A stretch of 64,000 nucleotides of DNA from Elusimicrobia bacterium GWA2_61_42 (lineage in GTDB: Bacteria; Elusimicrobiota; Elusimicrobia; Elusimicrobiales; UBA9959). Made by a program: the position numbers and the translations under genes. Each line of letters starts with the position of its first letter. Positions within the stretch are counted from its first letter, which is position 1. The stretch lies in NCBI GenBank assembly GCA_001799615.1, contig MGTU01000011.1, positions 1 through 64,000 of the forward strand. Direction: 5' to 3'. Shown here piece after piece: positions 1 through 8,751 of the stretch. The notes beneath the pieces were generated by a model. The model was not told where the DNA came from and ran no database searches. It saw only the letters and a program-made list of their open reading frames with translations.

Positions 1-445
1 GTGTCTATGCCGAGGTCGGCTTCCATGTCGAGGTCCAGCTCCAGCATGTCCTTGGGATAGCCGGTCTTGTCGGCTATCATGTCGAGGATCGCGGTTTTAA
101 CCGCTTCTTCGCCGGGACCGGCGGCCTGCGCGCGGGCGGCGGGCGCGGGCGCCGCGGCGACGGGGGCGGCAGCGGGGGCCGCTTTCTGCGCCGGGGCGGC
201 GTGAACTGGCGCGGCCTCGACCGGCGCGGCCGAACCGCCTTTTTCTGACATTACGAACTTTATGCAATGCCTTATGGTCGGGTAGTCCTTAAGGGAGATG
301 GTATCCTTGCGCGCGATGGCGTACTGTTCGCGTATCGCGGCGAAGAGCTCGGCCTGCTTGACGGTGTCTATGCCGAGGTCGGCTTCCATGTCGAGGTCCA
401 GCTCCAGCATATCCTTGGGGTAGCCGGTCTTTTCGGTGATCATCC
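1..445 (-). repeat. Tandem ACP-coding repeat, 363-bp period
   Basis: The stretch from base 1 to about 82 is nearly identical to 364-445. Both encode the carrier-domain core ending in DLGIDT. The offset is 363 bp (121 codons). Between them lies an Ala/Pro-rich linker typical of tandem carrier domains in PUFA synthases. More copies may continue to the left of the window. Confidence 0.85.
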
Positions 446-3400
446 TGAGGATCTCTTCCTTTACGGAATCCTCGTTCACGCCGGCGGGCGCGGTTTGGGG
501 CGCCGGGGCCGGCGCTGCGGCCGCAGGGGCGGGCCTGGGCGCGGCGGCCGCCATCACGGGTTCGGGCCTGGGCGCGGGCACGGCGACCGCGGCTGCAAGT
601 TCTTTCACAGGGGCGGCGGGCCTGACGCCGGCTGCCTTTTTATCCTTTACCCTGAGGGTGTTGAAAACCGTTTCCAGTTCTGGCGACTCGTCTCCCGAGA
701 TCTCTTTCAGCCAGGCCTGGTAGCGGGCGGGGTTCTCGAAGCGGCTTTCCCCCGCCTTCCAGACGCGTTCCAGCAGCGACATCGCCATGTGCGAGCCGAA
801 GCCGGCGGCGAAGCGCAGGGCGTACTTGAAGTCGTACTTGCCGCCCTTGGAAAGGTTGATGCCGGCCAGTTCGGGGTCCGGTACCTTGTAGTTGGCGATG
901 GGCGGGACCAGGCCCGTATTCAGCGCCCGCACGGCGACCGCGTCCTCGAGCGAGGCGCCCATCGTGTGGCCGGTAAAGCCTTTCACGTTGCTCACGATGA
1001 TCTTGTCGGCCGAAGCGCCGAAAGCGCGGCGCAGGGCCTTCACCTCGGCGGAGGCGCTGCCGCCGCGGGCCGGGGTGTAGGTCTCGTGGGACATGAACAT
1101 CATGTGCGGCGCCATTTCCTCTTTCTTAAGACCGTAGATGCGCTCCGCCTTGGCCACGAACTTCTCCATCACCGAGGAGACGTGTTCGGTGTCGAGGCGG
1201 GTCACGTGGTAGGCCGAGTTGGCGCATTCGGTGAGCAGCAGGCGGGCGAGCGGCTTCATGCCGCGCGCGAGGGCGAGGGTCTCGTCCTCTATCACCATGC
1301 CGACGGCGGCCGAGCCGGCGATGAGGCCGTCGCGCCTGAGGTCGAACGGCAGGGCAGCCTCGGAGACGTTCTCCTTGGTGGAGGCGGTGCCGGAGGCGAG
1401 GAAGCCGGGCATGGTCCAGCCCTGCATGGTGCGGTTGGTGACGTCGTCGGCCGAGATGACCACGACGCGCTTGCACTTGCCGGCGCGGATCCAGGATTCG
1501 GCCACGTGCACGGCCTGGGTGGTGGAGGCGCAGGCGGCGCTGACGTGTATGGCGGGCCCCTTGGCGCCCACCCACTGCGCGAACTGGCTGTCGGCTATCG
1601 GGATGACTTTCAGCAGGAAGTTCGGGCTGAAGGCGTACGGGTCTTTTGCGGCGTTATAGTGGGGCAGCTGCGTCTGCAGCCAGCCCCTGAGTTCGGCTTT
1701 GTCGCTTTCGTGCGGCAGTTTGTCCACTATCTGGTGGTAAAGCTCCCAGAGCTGGGCGGCGTTGAGGTCGGCGTACTTGTGGTTGAAATAGCCGGAGGCT
1801 TCCTTGATGAGCTGCTCGGTGGCCGGGAAGGCCGACGCGAAGATCACGCCGGTCTCTGAGGCCAGCGGCTCGGGCAGGGCCCATTTCTCCGGCAGCCAGC
1901 CGCCGGTGGTGGTCTTCTTGTAATAATGGATCAGCGGCAGGCCCGCGTCCTTGAGGGCCAGTACGCCGGCGGCGATGGCCATCTTGAACGGCGCGCCGAG
2001 GGCCTTGGCCACGGTGTGGGGCAGGCCGAATTCCTTCTCGATGTCCAGGTGGCCGACGCGGGCGGAGAGCTTTATGGCCTGGTCCACGGAGTCGATCCTG
2101 ACTATGCTGTGGTTGCCGGTCGGGGACTTCACCACGCGCACGATGTTCTTGTCGATCTGCTCGGCCCGCCAGGGGCCGGGGATGGCCTCGATCATGTTCC
2201 TGCCCTCGAGGATCTCGTCGAGGTTGTGTTCGCGGAACATTTTATCCCAGGTGCCGGGCGTGCCGCCTGCGATGCCGGTGAACGCCACCGGGTTGAAGTT
2301 GAAGCCGTAGCTTTCGGCGAACGCGGCCTTGTCGGCGGCGAGCGGCGCGGCGGAGGCGCCGCCGGCAAAGGCCGGCGCGGAAGCCGGGCCGGCGACTTTC
2401 AGCGCCCAGCCCTGGTAGTAAGGGTTGAAGAACTTGCCGCCGCTCTGCGGGGTCTTGCCTTCCCACTTTACCGGGATGCCCAGGGCCGTCATGTTGGCCA
2501 GCAGGTCGTTGAACTCGGTGATGCCGCCGCGCTTGGGGTGGTTGGAGGCCAGGATGGTGACGTCCGGTTTGTCCTTCAGCGTGGAGGTGGCGAAAGCGCT
2601 GAGCACGCGCTTGGGGCCGCACTCTATGAAAGTGCGCACGCCCTCGGCGTACATGCGTTCAAGCTGCTTGATGAATTCCACGGGGCTGGTCATCTGCTTG
2701 ATCAGCATGTCGTAGATGCCCTGCTTGTCGACGGGGAAGAAGTCCGCGGTAACGTTGGACAGGATCTTCATGTCCGCCGCTTTTATCGGGATGTTCTGGA
2801 GGAACTTGCGGTAAGGGCCCATGGCCGGCGCCACTATTTCGGAATGGAAGGCGTGGCTCACGGGGATCTCCCCCGCCTCTACGCCCAGGTCCTTGAACAT
2901 CTGGATGGCGGTTTCCACGGCCTTGGCTTCGCCGGCTATCACGGTCTGCAGCGGGCAGTTCTTGTTGGCGCAGATGACATAGCCTTTGATCTTCTTCAGT
3001 TCTACTTCCACCTTGTCGCAGCCCCAGGCGATGGAGGCCATCTTGCCGGGGTCGGCTACCTGGACGTTGGCCATTTCCTTGGCGCGGCTGGTAACGGCGC
3101 GCAGGCCGTCCTCGAAGGTGAAGATGCCCGCGGCGGTGGCGGCGGCGTACTCGCCCAGGGAGTGGCCTATGGCCATGTCGGGCTGTATGCCGAATTCCTT
3201 GAACAGGCGGTACATCGCTATGTCGGCGGTCATCATGGCCGGCTGGGTCAGCTGGGTTTGCTTGATGGCGGCTTCGCGCTTGGCCAGCTCTTCCTTGCCC
3301 TCGCCGGGCTTGCTCCAGATGGCGTCGGTCAGGCGCACGCCTATCATTTTCTCCAGGATCACGTCGGCCTCGTCGAAGGTTTTCTGCACGACGTCGTACT

Positions 3401-5258
3401 TGGCGGCCAGGTCCCTCATCATGTCCACGTACTGGGAGCCCTGCCCGGGGAACAGCAGCCCGACCTTCGCGTTGTTCTTGCCGGTCTTGAAGGTGTAAAC
3501 GCCTTTCAGCTTGAAATTGAGCGGCGGCGCGGTCCAGGTTTCATCCTTGGCGTTCCTGGCCAGGAAGTCTATCTTCTCCGCCAGGTCCTTCGGCGACTTG
3601 GCTACGATGGCCACGCCCCAGGCGGCCTTGGCCTTGGTCTGCCCAGGCTGGGCGAAGACGGAAATGGGGTAGGTTTCGGGCCAGTTCGAAACGGCGCCGC
3701 TCACGGCCGCCCTGGCCTGCGCTATGACGTCGGCGGGCGTGGCGCCGGTGAAAGTTACGGCCTCGCCCTGTATGGCGGAGAAAGCGGTCTTCGGGTTTTC
3801 CACTACTTCGGCCTGCGCGCAGGGTGCGGCTTCAGCCGAGGCCCTGGCAAACCGCTGGTGATCCGGGCCGGTGTATTCTTCCATGGTCACGTGGAAGTTG
3901 GTGCCGCCGAAACCGAAAGACGAAACGTTGGCGCGGCGGATGCCGTCCTTCTTCCACTCTTCCGCTTTGGTGATCACGCGGAACAGGTCCAGGTTAATGC
4001 CGGGATTGGGCTTCACGTAGTTGATGGAGGTGGGCAGGGTCTTGTTGTAAAGGGCCAGGGCGGTTTTGGCTATGCTGACCGCGCCGGCGGCGGCCTTGGA
4101 GTGGCCGATCTGGGATTTAACGGAGGTAAGTCCCAGCTTCTTCCCCCCGCCCATGTGCGGGCCGAACACTTCCTGCAGCACCTGCACCTCGGCGGCGTCG
4201 CCCACCTTGGTGGCGGTGCCGTGCGCTTCCACGAAATCCACGTCGGCCGGGGAATAGTCCACCCCGGCGAAAGCGTTCTCGATGGCGATCTTCTGGCCCT
4301 TGGGATTGGGGGCGGTGATGCCCTTGCCCTTGCCGTCGGAGGAGGCGCCTACGGAGTTCACCAGGGCGTAGATCTTGTCGCCGTCGCGGACCGCGTCGGA
4401 GAGGCGTTTAAGGATATAAACGGAAACGGCTTCCGCCATTACGAACCCGTTGGCCCTTTCGTCGAAAGAATAGGAACCTTCGGCCGACAGCGCGCCGATC
4501 TTGCAGAACTTCACGAAAGCCGGGGGGCTCATCATCTCGTCGGCGCCGCCCGCCACCGCCATGTCGAACTTGCCGGCGCGCAGGCCCAGCACGGCGTAAT
4601 CCAGCGCCGCCATGGAGGAGGCGCAGGCCGCGTCCATGGTCATGTTGGGGCCGTTGAAATTGAAAATATTGGCTATGCGGCCGGCGGTCACGTTGGACAG
4701 CTCGCCGGGCATGGTGTCTTCGGTGATGTTGATGATGCCCGCGTCTATGCCAGCCTCGTATTCTTTTATCATGGCGCCCTGCTTGTCGGCCGGCAGCGCG
4801 GAGAAAGAGGCGGTCTTCTTCAGGATATCCTCGTTGTAGAACTTGTAGACGCGCAGGTCGGTCATTTCCTTGCGCATCGCGCCCATGGCGTTGCCGATGA
4901 CGGCGGCGGTCATTTTCGGGTCGAAAGGTTTCTTGTCGTAGCCGGAATCTTCCAGGGCCATGCGCACGGCCTCTATGGTCATCTGCTGCAGGCGGGAGAT
5001 CTGCGTGGCGGTCTGGGGCGGGATCTTGTAGCGGATCGAGTCGAACTTAAAGCCTTCTATGAAGCCGCCTATCTTGGAATAGGTCTTGTCCGGGGCTTTG
5101 TGGTCTTCCGAGAAATAGAGCTTCCAGTCCCAGCGGTCCGCCGGCACTTCGCTGACGCAGTTGCGGCCTTCCAGGACGTTCTTCCAGAACGCGTCCTTGT
5201 TAAGGGCTTTGGGGGCTATTATTCCAAGACCGACTATCGCTATTTTTTCATTGTTCAT
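1..5258 (-). CDS. PfaA-like type I polyketide/polyunsaturated fatty acid synthase, KS-AT-KS-ACP-ACP (3' end outside window)
   Basis: Start ATG at 5256-5258 gives MNNEKIAIVG, a typical KS N-terminus, and the frame stays open to base 1 (1,752 residues). Domain 1 is a ketosynthase with AACASS (C212), EAHGTAT (H346) and GHSKAAAG (H386), so its triad is complete. Domain 2 is an acyltransferase with GHSLGEY (S700) and SHAFHS near residue 807. Domain 3 is a second KS with SAACAS (C1243), SHETYTP (H1391) and GFTGH (H1431). An Ala/Pro-rich linker then leads to two carrier domains, each with LDMEADLGIDT, whose expected phosphopantetheine Ser is Thr (T1632, T1753). By family this should extend and condense acyl chains in the cytoplasm. 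Further domains (KR/SDR, more ACPs) probably lie beyond the left edge. It is a single-gene unit here, and its product cannot be predicted. Confident for the synthase class, not for the product. Confidence 0.93.
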   Translation of the reverse strand, partial: MNNEKIAIVGLGIIAPKALNKDAFWKNVLEGRNCVSEVPADRWDWKLYFSEDHKAPDKTYSKIGGFIEGFKFDSIRYKIPPQTATQISRLQQMTIEAVRMALEDSGYDKKPFDPKMTAAVIGNAMGAMRKEMTDLRVYKFYNEDILKKTASFSALPADKQGAMIKEYEAGIDAGIINITEDTMPGELSNVTAGRIANIFNFNGPNMTMDAACASSMAALDYAVLGLRAGKFDMAVAGGADEMMSPPAFVKFCKIGALSAEGSYSFDERANGFVMAEAVSVYILKRLSDAVRDGDKIYALVNSVGASSDGKGKGITAPNPKGQKIAIENAFAGVDYSPADVDFVEAHGTATKVGDAAEVQVLQEVFGPHMGGGKKLGLTSVKSQIGHSKAAAGAVSIAKTALALYNKTLPTSINYVKPNPGINLDLFRVITKAEEWKKDGIRRANVSSFGFGGTNFHVTMEEYTGPDHQRFARASAEAAPCAQAEVVENPKTAFSAIQGEAVTFTGATPADVIAQARAAVSGAVSNWPETYPISVFAQPGQTKAKAAWGVAIVAKSPKDLAEKIDFLARNAKDETWTAPPLNFKLKGVYTFKTGKNNAKVGLLFPGQGSQYVDMMRDLAAKYDVVQKTFDEADVILEKMIGVRLTDAIWSKPGEGKEELAKREAAIKQTQLTQPAMMTADIAMYRLFKEFGIQPDMAIGHSLGEYAAATAAGIFTFEDGLRAVTSRAKEMANVQVADPGKMASIAWGCDKVEVELKKIKGYVICANKNCPLQTVIAGEAKAVETAIQMFKDLGVEAGEIPVSHAFHSEIVAPAMGPYRKFLQNIPIKAADMKILSNVTADFFPVDKQGIYDMLIKQMTSPVEFIKQLERMYAEGVRTFIECGPKRVLSAFATSTLKDKPDVTILASNHPKRGGITEFNDLLANMTALGIPVKWEGKTPQSGGKFFNPYYQGWALKVAGPASAPAFAGGASAAPLAADKAAFAESYGFNFNPVAFTGIAGGTPGTWDKMFREHNLDEILEGRNMIEAIPGPWRAEQIDKNIVRVVKSPTGNHSIVRIDSVDQAIKLSARVGHLDIEKEFGLPHTVAKALGAPFKMAIAAGVLALKDAGLPLIHYYKKTTTGGWLPEKWALPEPLASETGVIFASAFPATEQLIKEASGYFNHKYADLNAAQLWELYHQIVDKLPHESDKAELRGWLQTQLPHYNAAKDPYAFSPNFLLKVIPIADSQFAQWVGAKGPAIHVSAACASTTQAVHVAESWIRAGKCKRVVVISADDVTNRTMQGWTMPGFLASGTASTKENVSEAALPFDLRRDGLIAGSAAVGMVIEDETLALARGMKPLARLLLTECANSAYHVTRLDTEHVSSVMEKFVAKAERIYGLKKEEMAPHMMFMSHETYTPARGGSASAEVKALRRAFGASADKIIVSNVKGFTGHTMGASLEDAVAVRALNTGLVPPIANYKVPDPELAGINLSKGGKYDFKYALRFAAGFGSHMAMSLLERVWKAGESRFENPARYQAWLKEISGDESPELETVFNTLRVKDKKAAGVRPAAPVKELAAAVAVPAPRPEPVMAAAAPRPAPAAAAPAPAPQTAPAGVNEDSVKEEILRMITEKTGYPKDMLELDLDMEADLGIDTVKQAELFAAIREQYAIARKDTISLKDYPTIRHCIKFVMSEKGGSAAPVEAAPVHAAPAQKAAPAAAPVAAAPAPAARAQAAGPGEEAVKTAILDMIADKTGYPKDMLELDLDMEADLGID

Positions 5259-5418
5259 AATCTGGTTGCCTTTTTGTGCTGGCTCGTGTTGTTCAATCCC
5301 GCCCCGCTGCTGAAGGGGCTCCCGGTGGTTATAAATTGTGTGGGGTAAACGGTGTCAGAACGGGCCGTTTAAGGATGTCATAAGGTATATTTTATTAAAA
5401 AGAAAGTGCGCTGGCAAC

Positions 5419-5450
5419 AAAAAGAGCCGGCGGGGCCGGGGCGCAGGCTC
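5419..5450 (-). terminator. Possible intrinsic terminator downstream of the GT-C gene
   Basis: On the minus strand, GAGCC (5450-5446) can pair with GGCTC (5428-5424) around a GC-rich loop, and CTTTTTG follows. It sits about 60 bases past the stop of the 5508-7130 gene and before the megasynthase. The stem is short, so this is tentative. The rest of 5259-5507 shows no gene; AT-rich sequence at 5380-5402 may hold the synthase promoter but no clear -35/-10 pair could be chosen. Confidence 0.4.
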
Positions 5451-5507
5451 CCGCTTCATAAGGAAAAACCCTTAAAAGCGCGGAGTTTAAGGCCCGGGGA
5501 GCCGGGT

Positions 5508-7130
5508 TCAGTTTTTAAGGGTCATCAGGTACAATACGCCTTTCCGGGAAGAAAAGGGAGTTGAATATTCCACCTGGTCCAGCAATTTCAGCCTGGGGTC
5601 CTGGTTGAAAGCGATCACGGCCTTATAATTGTTCATTTTCTGCCATTCCCATTCCCCTATCATGCTCAGGGGCTTCATGGTTTTCAGATAGGCCATGTTC
5701 TTTTCATAACTGAGCCAGGCCTCGTAGTCGAAGCCGTTGGCTATTTCGGCCGGGGAGAGCCCGGACCTGGGCCGGCCGGCCAGCTGCCACTTGGCGTCGT
5801 TCCAGGCCAGGTAATCTTTCATGCCGGCCCACCCCAGCAGGCCGCACAGCGCCAGGGCCAGGGTCGCGGCGGGTTTTGAGAACTTGACCCCCCTGGCCGC
5901 GAAAACCGCGGCCACCGCGAACCACGGCAGCAGCGTGGTGAGCAGGTACCTGTCGAAATACTTGGCCCCGATCAGCGAGACCGCCAGCTGCGCCATGCAG
6001 GCGAGGAAGATGAAGCGTAAAGCCGGGGTGCCGGCCCGCAGCGCCAGGCCGGAGGCGCACATCAGGAACACCGCCGCCGCCACGGACGCGCCCGTGGCCA
6101 GCTGCCAGAACAGGTGGCTGGCGAAAGGTCCCGAGGGTTTCAGGGCCGCTCCGCCCAGGGTCAGCACTCCCAGGCCCGAGCGGGCCAGCGTGTTTTCCAG
6201 GTACGGCAGCGGCCCGTTCAGCAGGGCGAAGACGGCGAGCGTTCCCAGCGCCAGCCAGGGCCCGGCCGAACTGACGCGGCAGCGCAGGCTGTTGCGGGCG
6301 GAGAACTGCTTAAGGCTGAACAGGTAGCCGGCCGCCAGCGGCAGCAGCATCAGGCCCGTCTCCACCATCGATGCGAACAGGCGGTAGAACGAGTCGTTTA
6401 TGAAGCCCAGCGGCCTGGATAAGTGGTCCAGCGTGGCCGCCGCCACGTAGTTCTCGGAGGCCCAGGTCGGGCCGTGCACCGCGTAGAACCACAGCGCGTA
6501 ACCGGCCATGGCCGCTCCGGGCAGCGCCCAGGTCGCGGCCAGGCCGCGCCATTTCAGGCGGCCCTGGAACAGCAGCGTGACCGTGAAAGCCGCCGGCAGG
6601 GCTATGGCCAGCTGCCGCGTCAGGTAGGCGGCGGCGGCGAAGGCGCCGGCCCAGACCAGGGCGGCTCTGTCGTCCGGGTTTTTCAGGTTCCGGACGTAGA
6701 AATATACCGCTCCCGTCATCCAGAAAAAATAATGGATGTCGGTCATGAAGGAATTGGCCAGCACCAGGTAAAGCGGGCTGAAAGCCAGGGTCAGCCCGGC
6801 GGCGAGTTTTTCGAAAGCGCCTATTTCGAATTCATCGAGCAGCTTGACGAACAGGAAAAGCGCGCCCGCGGCCACCAGGATATTGACGGTGCGCAGGGCG
6901 GCGAAACTGAAGCCGAAAATTTTGGAGCAGAGCGCCCCGGTGATGACGTGGAGGACCTGGGTGGAGGAGCCCCAGTCGCACAGCGCCAGCCGCCCGGTAT
7001 CGGCCAGGGTGCGCGAGGCCATGGCGTAGGCCCAGTCATCGTTGAGGGGAAAGTCGAAAGCCCACGGCGCCAGCGTAGCTGCGAAAATCAAAAAAACGAC
7101 GGGAACGGCGTATTTCTCGTATCTCTTCAC
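5508..7130 (-). CDS. Polytopic membrane glycosyltransferase, GT-C/GT39-like
   Basis: 540 residues, dominated by hydrophobic helices, starting at GTG (7130-7128) after a G-rich stretch that could serve as a weak ribosome-binding site. After the first membrane segment comes DFPLNDDWAYA, the acidic loop typical of GT-C transferases (ArnT/PMT-like) that use polyprenyl-phosphate sugars on the outer face of the inner membrane. LTRQLA in the next loop also fits the family. The C-terminal 100 residues are soluble. The acceptor (lipid, glycan or protein) cannot be told. It stands alone on the minus strand, divergent from cydA. Family assignment rests on topology and the NDDW motif only. Confidence 0.7.
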   Translation of the reverse strand: MKRYEKYAVPVVFLIFAATLAPWAFDFPLNDDWAYAMASRTLADTGRLALCDWGSSTQVLHVITGALCSKIFGFSFAALRTVNILVAAGALFLFVKLLDEFEIGAFEKLAAGLTLAFSPLYLVLANSFMTDIHYFFWMTGAVYFYVRNLKNPDDRAALVWAGAFAAAAYLTRQLAIALPAAFTVTLLFQGRLKWRGLAATWALPGAAMAGYALWFYAVHGPTWASENYVAAATLDHLSRPLGFINDSFYRLFASMVETGLMLLPLAAGYLFSLKQFSARNSLRCRVSSAGPWLALGTLAVFALLNGPLPYLENTLARSGLGVLTLGGAALKPSGPFASHLFWQLATGASVAAAVFLMCASGLALRAGTPALRFIFLACMAQLAVSLIGAKYFDRYLLTTLLPWFAVAAVFAARGVKFSKPAATLALALCGLLGWAGMKDYLAWNDAKWQLAGRPRSGLSPAEIANGFDYEAWLSYEKNMAYLKTMKPLSMIGEWEWQKMNNYKAVIAFNQDPRLKLLDQVEYSTPFSSRKGVLYLMTLKN

Positions 7131-7243
7131 ATTATTCCCCCCCTAACTTTTGAAGTATATGAAATGCCCGCCCCGCCCGCAAGGGTTTTGGCTCTTTTGC
7201 GGTTTTTAGGGTTTGGGGATTTATAAGCCGCGGCAATAATTAT

Positions 7244-7249
7244 TATAAT
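7244..7249 (+). promoter_or_regulatory. Putative -10 of the cydAB promoter
   Basis: TATAAT at 7244-7249 lies 34 bases before the cydA start, and a clear GGGAGG ribosome-binding site follows at about 7271. The -35 region (around 7221) is a poor match. No FNR-type inverted repeat was seen in 7131-7283, although cyd genes are classic oxygen-regulated targets. Confidence 0.45.
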
Positions 7250-7283
7250 CAGTATCACCTTAAACAGCGCGGGAGGACGGACC

Positions 7284-8594
7284 ATGGATACTTTGGCATT
7301 AAGCCGGCTGCAGTTCGCGGTTACCGCGATGTTCCATTTCCTTTTCGTGCCGCTCACGCTGGGCCTGGGCTGGCTGACGGCCTGGTTCGAAACCCGCTAC
7401 GTCCTTTCCGGCGACCAGCGCTGGCTCTCCCTCACCCGCTTCTGGGGCAAGCTTTTTCTTATCAACTTCGCCCTGGGCGTGGTCACCGGCATCACGCTGG
7501 AGTTCCAGCTGGGCATGAACTGGGCGGAATACTCCAAATACGTCGGAGACGTGTTCGGCGCGCCGCTGGCCATAGAAGCCATGGCGGCGTTCTTCCTGGA
7601 GTCCACCTTTATCGGCGTCTGGGTTTTCGGCTGGGACCGGATGTCCAAAAAAGCCCACGCCGCGGCCATGTGGATAGTGGCTTTCGCCACCAATATGTCC
7701 GCCCTCTGGATACTGCTGGCCAACGGCTGGATGCAGCGCCCCGTCGGCTACGTCCTGCGCAACGGCCGCGCCGAGATGGTGGATTTTATGGCCCTGCTCA
7801 CGAATCCCTACGGCTGGCTGGAATTTTTCCATACCGTGTTCGCGGGCTGGGTGATCGCCGGGTTTTTCGTCATGGGCGTCTCGGCCTGGCATTTGCTGCG
7901 CAAGAACCAGGAGGAGCTGTTTAAAAGGTCCTTCGGCGCCGGGGCGGTCTTCGCCCTGGCCAGTTCGCTGCTGGTCGCCGGGGTGGGCGACCTGAGCGGC
8001 ATTAACGCGGCCAGGAACCAGCCCGCCAAGTTCGCCGCGATGGAGTCGGTGTGGGAGACGCGCTCCGGAGCGCCCTACGCGCTGCTGACGATCCCTTCGT
8101 TCACGGGGGAGGGCAATGCGGTGGAGGCGCTGAAGGTCCCCTACGCGCTTTCCCTGATGGCCTTCCATTCCCCCTCCGCCGAGGTAAAAGGCCTCAATGA
8201 TTTCCTGCCGGCCGACCGCCCGCCGGTGCTGCCGGTCTTTTTCAGCTTCAGGACCATGGTCGCCCTGGGCGGGCTTTTCATACTTTTATCCGGGGCCGGG
8301 GTCTGGCTCTGGCGCAAGGGCAGGCTGCAGGACTACCCGCTTTACCTTAAGGTAATGCTGTTCTCCATCCCGCTGCCCTACCTCGCCATCCAGCTGGGCT
8401 GGATCGTTACCGAGATGGGGCGGCAGCCCTGGGCGGTGTACGGCCTGATGCGCACCGCCGAGGGCGTTTCCAGAACGGTGACCCCGGCGCAGGTGTGGCT
8501 GTCGCTGGGCGGCTTCACGCTGTTCTACTCCGCGCTGGGCGCGGTGGACTTCTGGCTGCTGTCGAAATACGCGCGCAAAGGGATGGAGGGGTAG
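7284..8594 (+). CDS. cydA: Cytochrome bd ubiquinol oxidase subunit I
   Basis: 436 residues, short-Q-loop type. With subunit II it oxidises quinol and reduces O2 to water at the inner membrane, with high oxygen affinity. Predicted haem ligands are present: H18 (b595), E98 and E106 in the EAMAAFFLEST helix, H183 and M378 (b558). The GRQPW signature follows M378. It is shorter than the E. coli protein (about 520 residues) because the Q-loop is short, as in many bacteria. Start ATG 7284 is set by GGGAGG just upstream. cydB follows after an unusually long, folded 157-base spacer. No cydX-like small gene was found. Confidence 0.97.
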   Translation: MDTLALSRLQFAVTAMFHFLFVPLTLGLGWLTAWFETRYVLSGDQRWLSLTRFWGKLFLINFALGVVTGITLEFQLGMNWAEYSKYVGDVFGAPLAIEAMAAFFLESTFIGVWVFGWDRMSKKAHAAAMWIVAFATNMSALWILLANGWMQRPVGYVLRNGRAEMVDFMALLTNPYGWLEFFHTVFAGWVIAGFFVMGVSAWHLLRKNQEELFKRSFGAGAVFALASSLLVAGVGDLSGINAARNQPAKFAAMESVWETRSGAPYALLTIPSFTGEGNAVEALKVPYALSLMAFHSPSAEVKGLNDFLPADRPPVLPVFFSFRTMVALGGLFILLSGAGVWLWRKGRLQDYPLYLKVMLFSIPLPYLAIQLGWIVTEMGRQPWAVYGLMRTAEGVSRTVTPAQVWLSLGGFTLFYSALGAVDFWLLSKYARKGMEG

Positions 8595-8595
8595 C

Positions 8596-8722
8596 GGCAA
8601 ACCATGGGACCGGAACGCAAAACGCGTTCGGCCACACCGTGGCCTCACTCGGTATTCGCCTGCCGGGCTATGCAACCGGCAGGCTCAACGACGGTTTTGC
8701 TAACCCGGTCCCATGGCTTGCC
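8596..8722. other. Highly structured cydA-cydB spacer element (branched inverted repeat)
   Basis: Outer arms 8596-8613 (GGCAAACCATGGGACCGG) and 8705-8722 are reverse complements with one mismatch. Inside, 8617-8623 pairs with 8694-8700 and 8625-8628 with 8687-8690. The core then carries two perfect hairpins: 8630-8635/8639-8644 (6 bp, 3-nt loop) and 8658-8666/8676-8684 (9 bp, 9-nt loop). An alternative hairpin 8613-8618/8624-8629 competes with the second stem. No ORF fits. It could be a REP/MITE-like insertion or an mRNA element setting the cydA:cydB ratio. No target-site duplication is evident. Confidence 0.8.
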
Positions 8723-8751
8723 TTGCCCGGGTTAAAGGAATAGGGATAAAT

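Noticed and set aside
1926-5348. Long plus-strand ORF (1,140 codons) opposite the megasynthase
   Set aside because: The minus strand has a full KS-AT-KS-ACP domain series; the plus frame is His/Gly-rich and motif-free, an artefact of high GC at third positions.
7131-7283. FNR/ArcA-type operator upstream of cydA
   Set aside because: No TTGAT-N4-ATCAA-like inverted repeat found; only a -10 and a ribosome-binding site are convincing.
8713-8751. Extended cydB N-terminus from ATG 8713
   Set aside because: It would translate the 3' arm of the spacer inverted repeat, and the ribosome-binding site is placed for ATG 8752.
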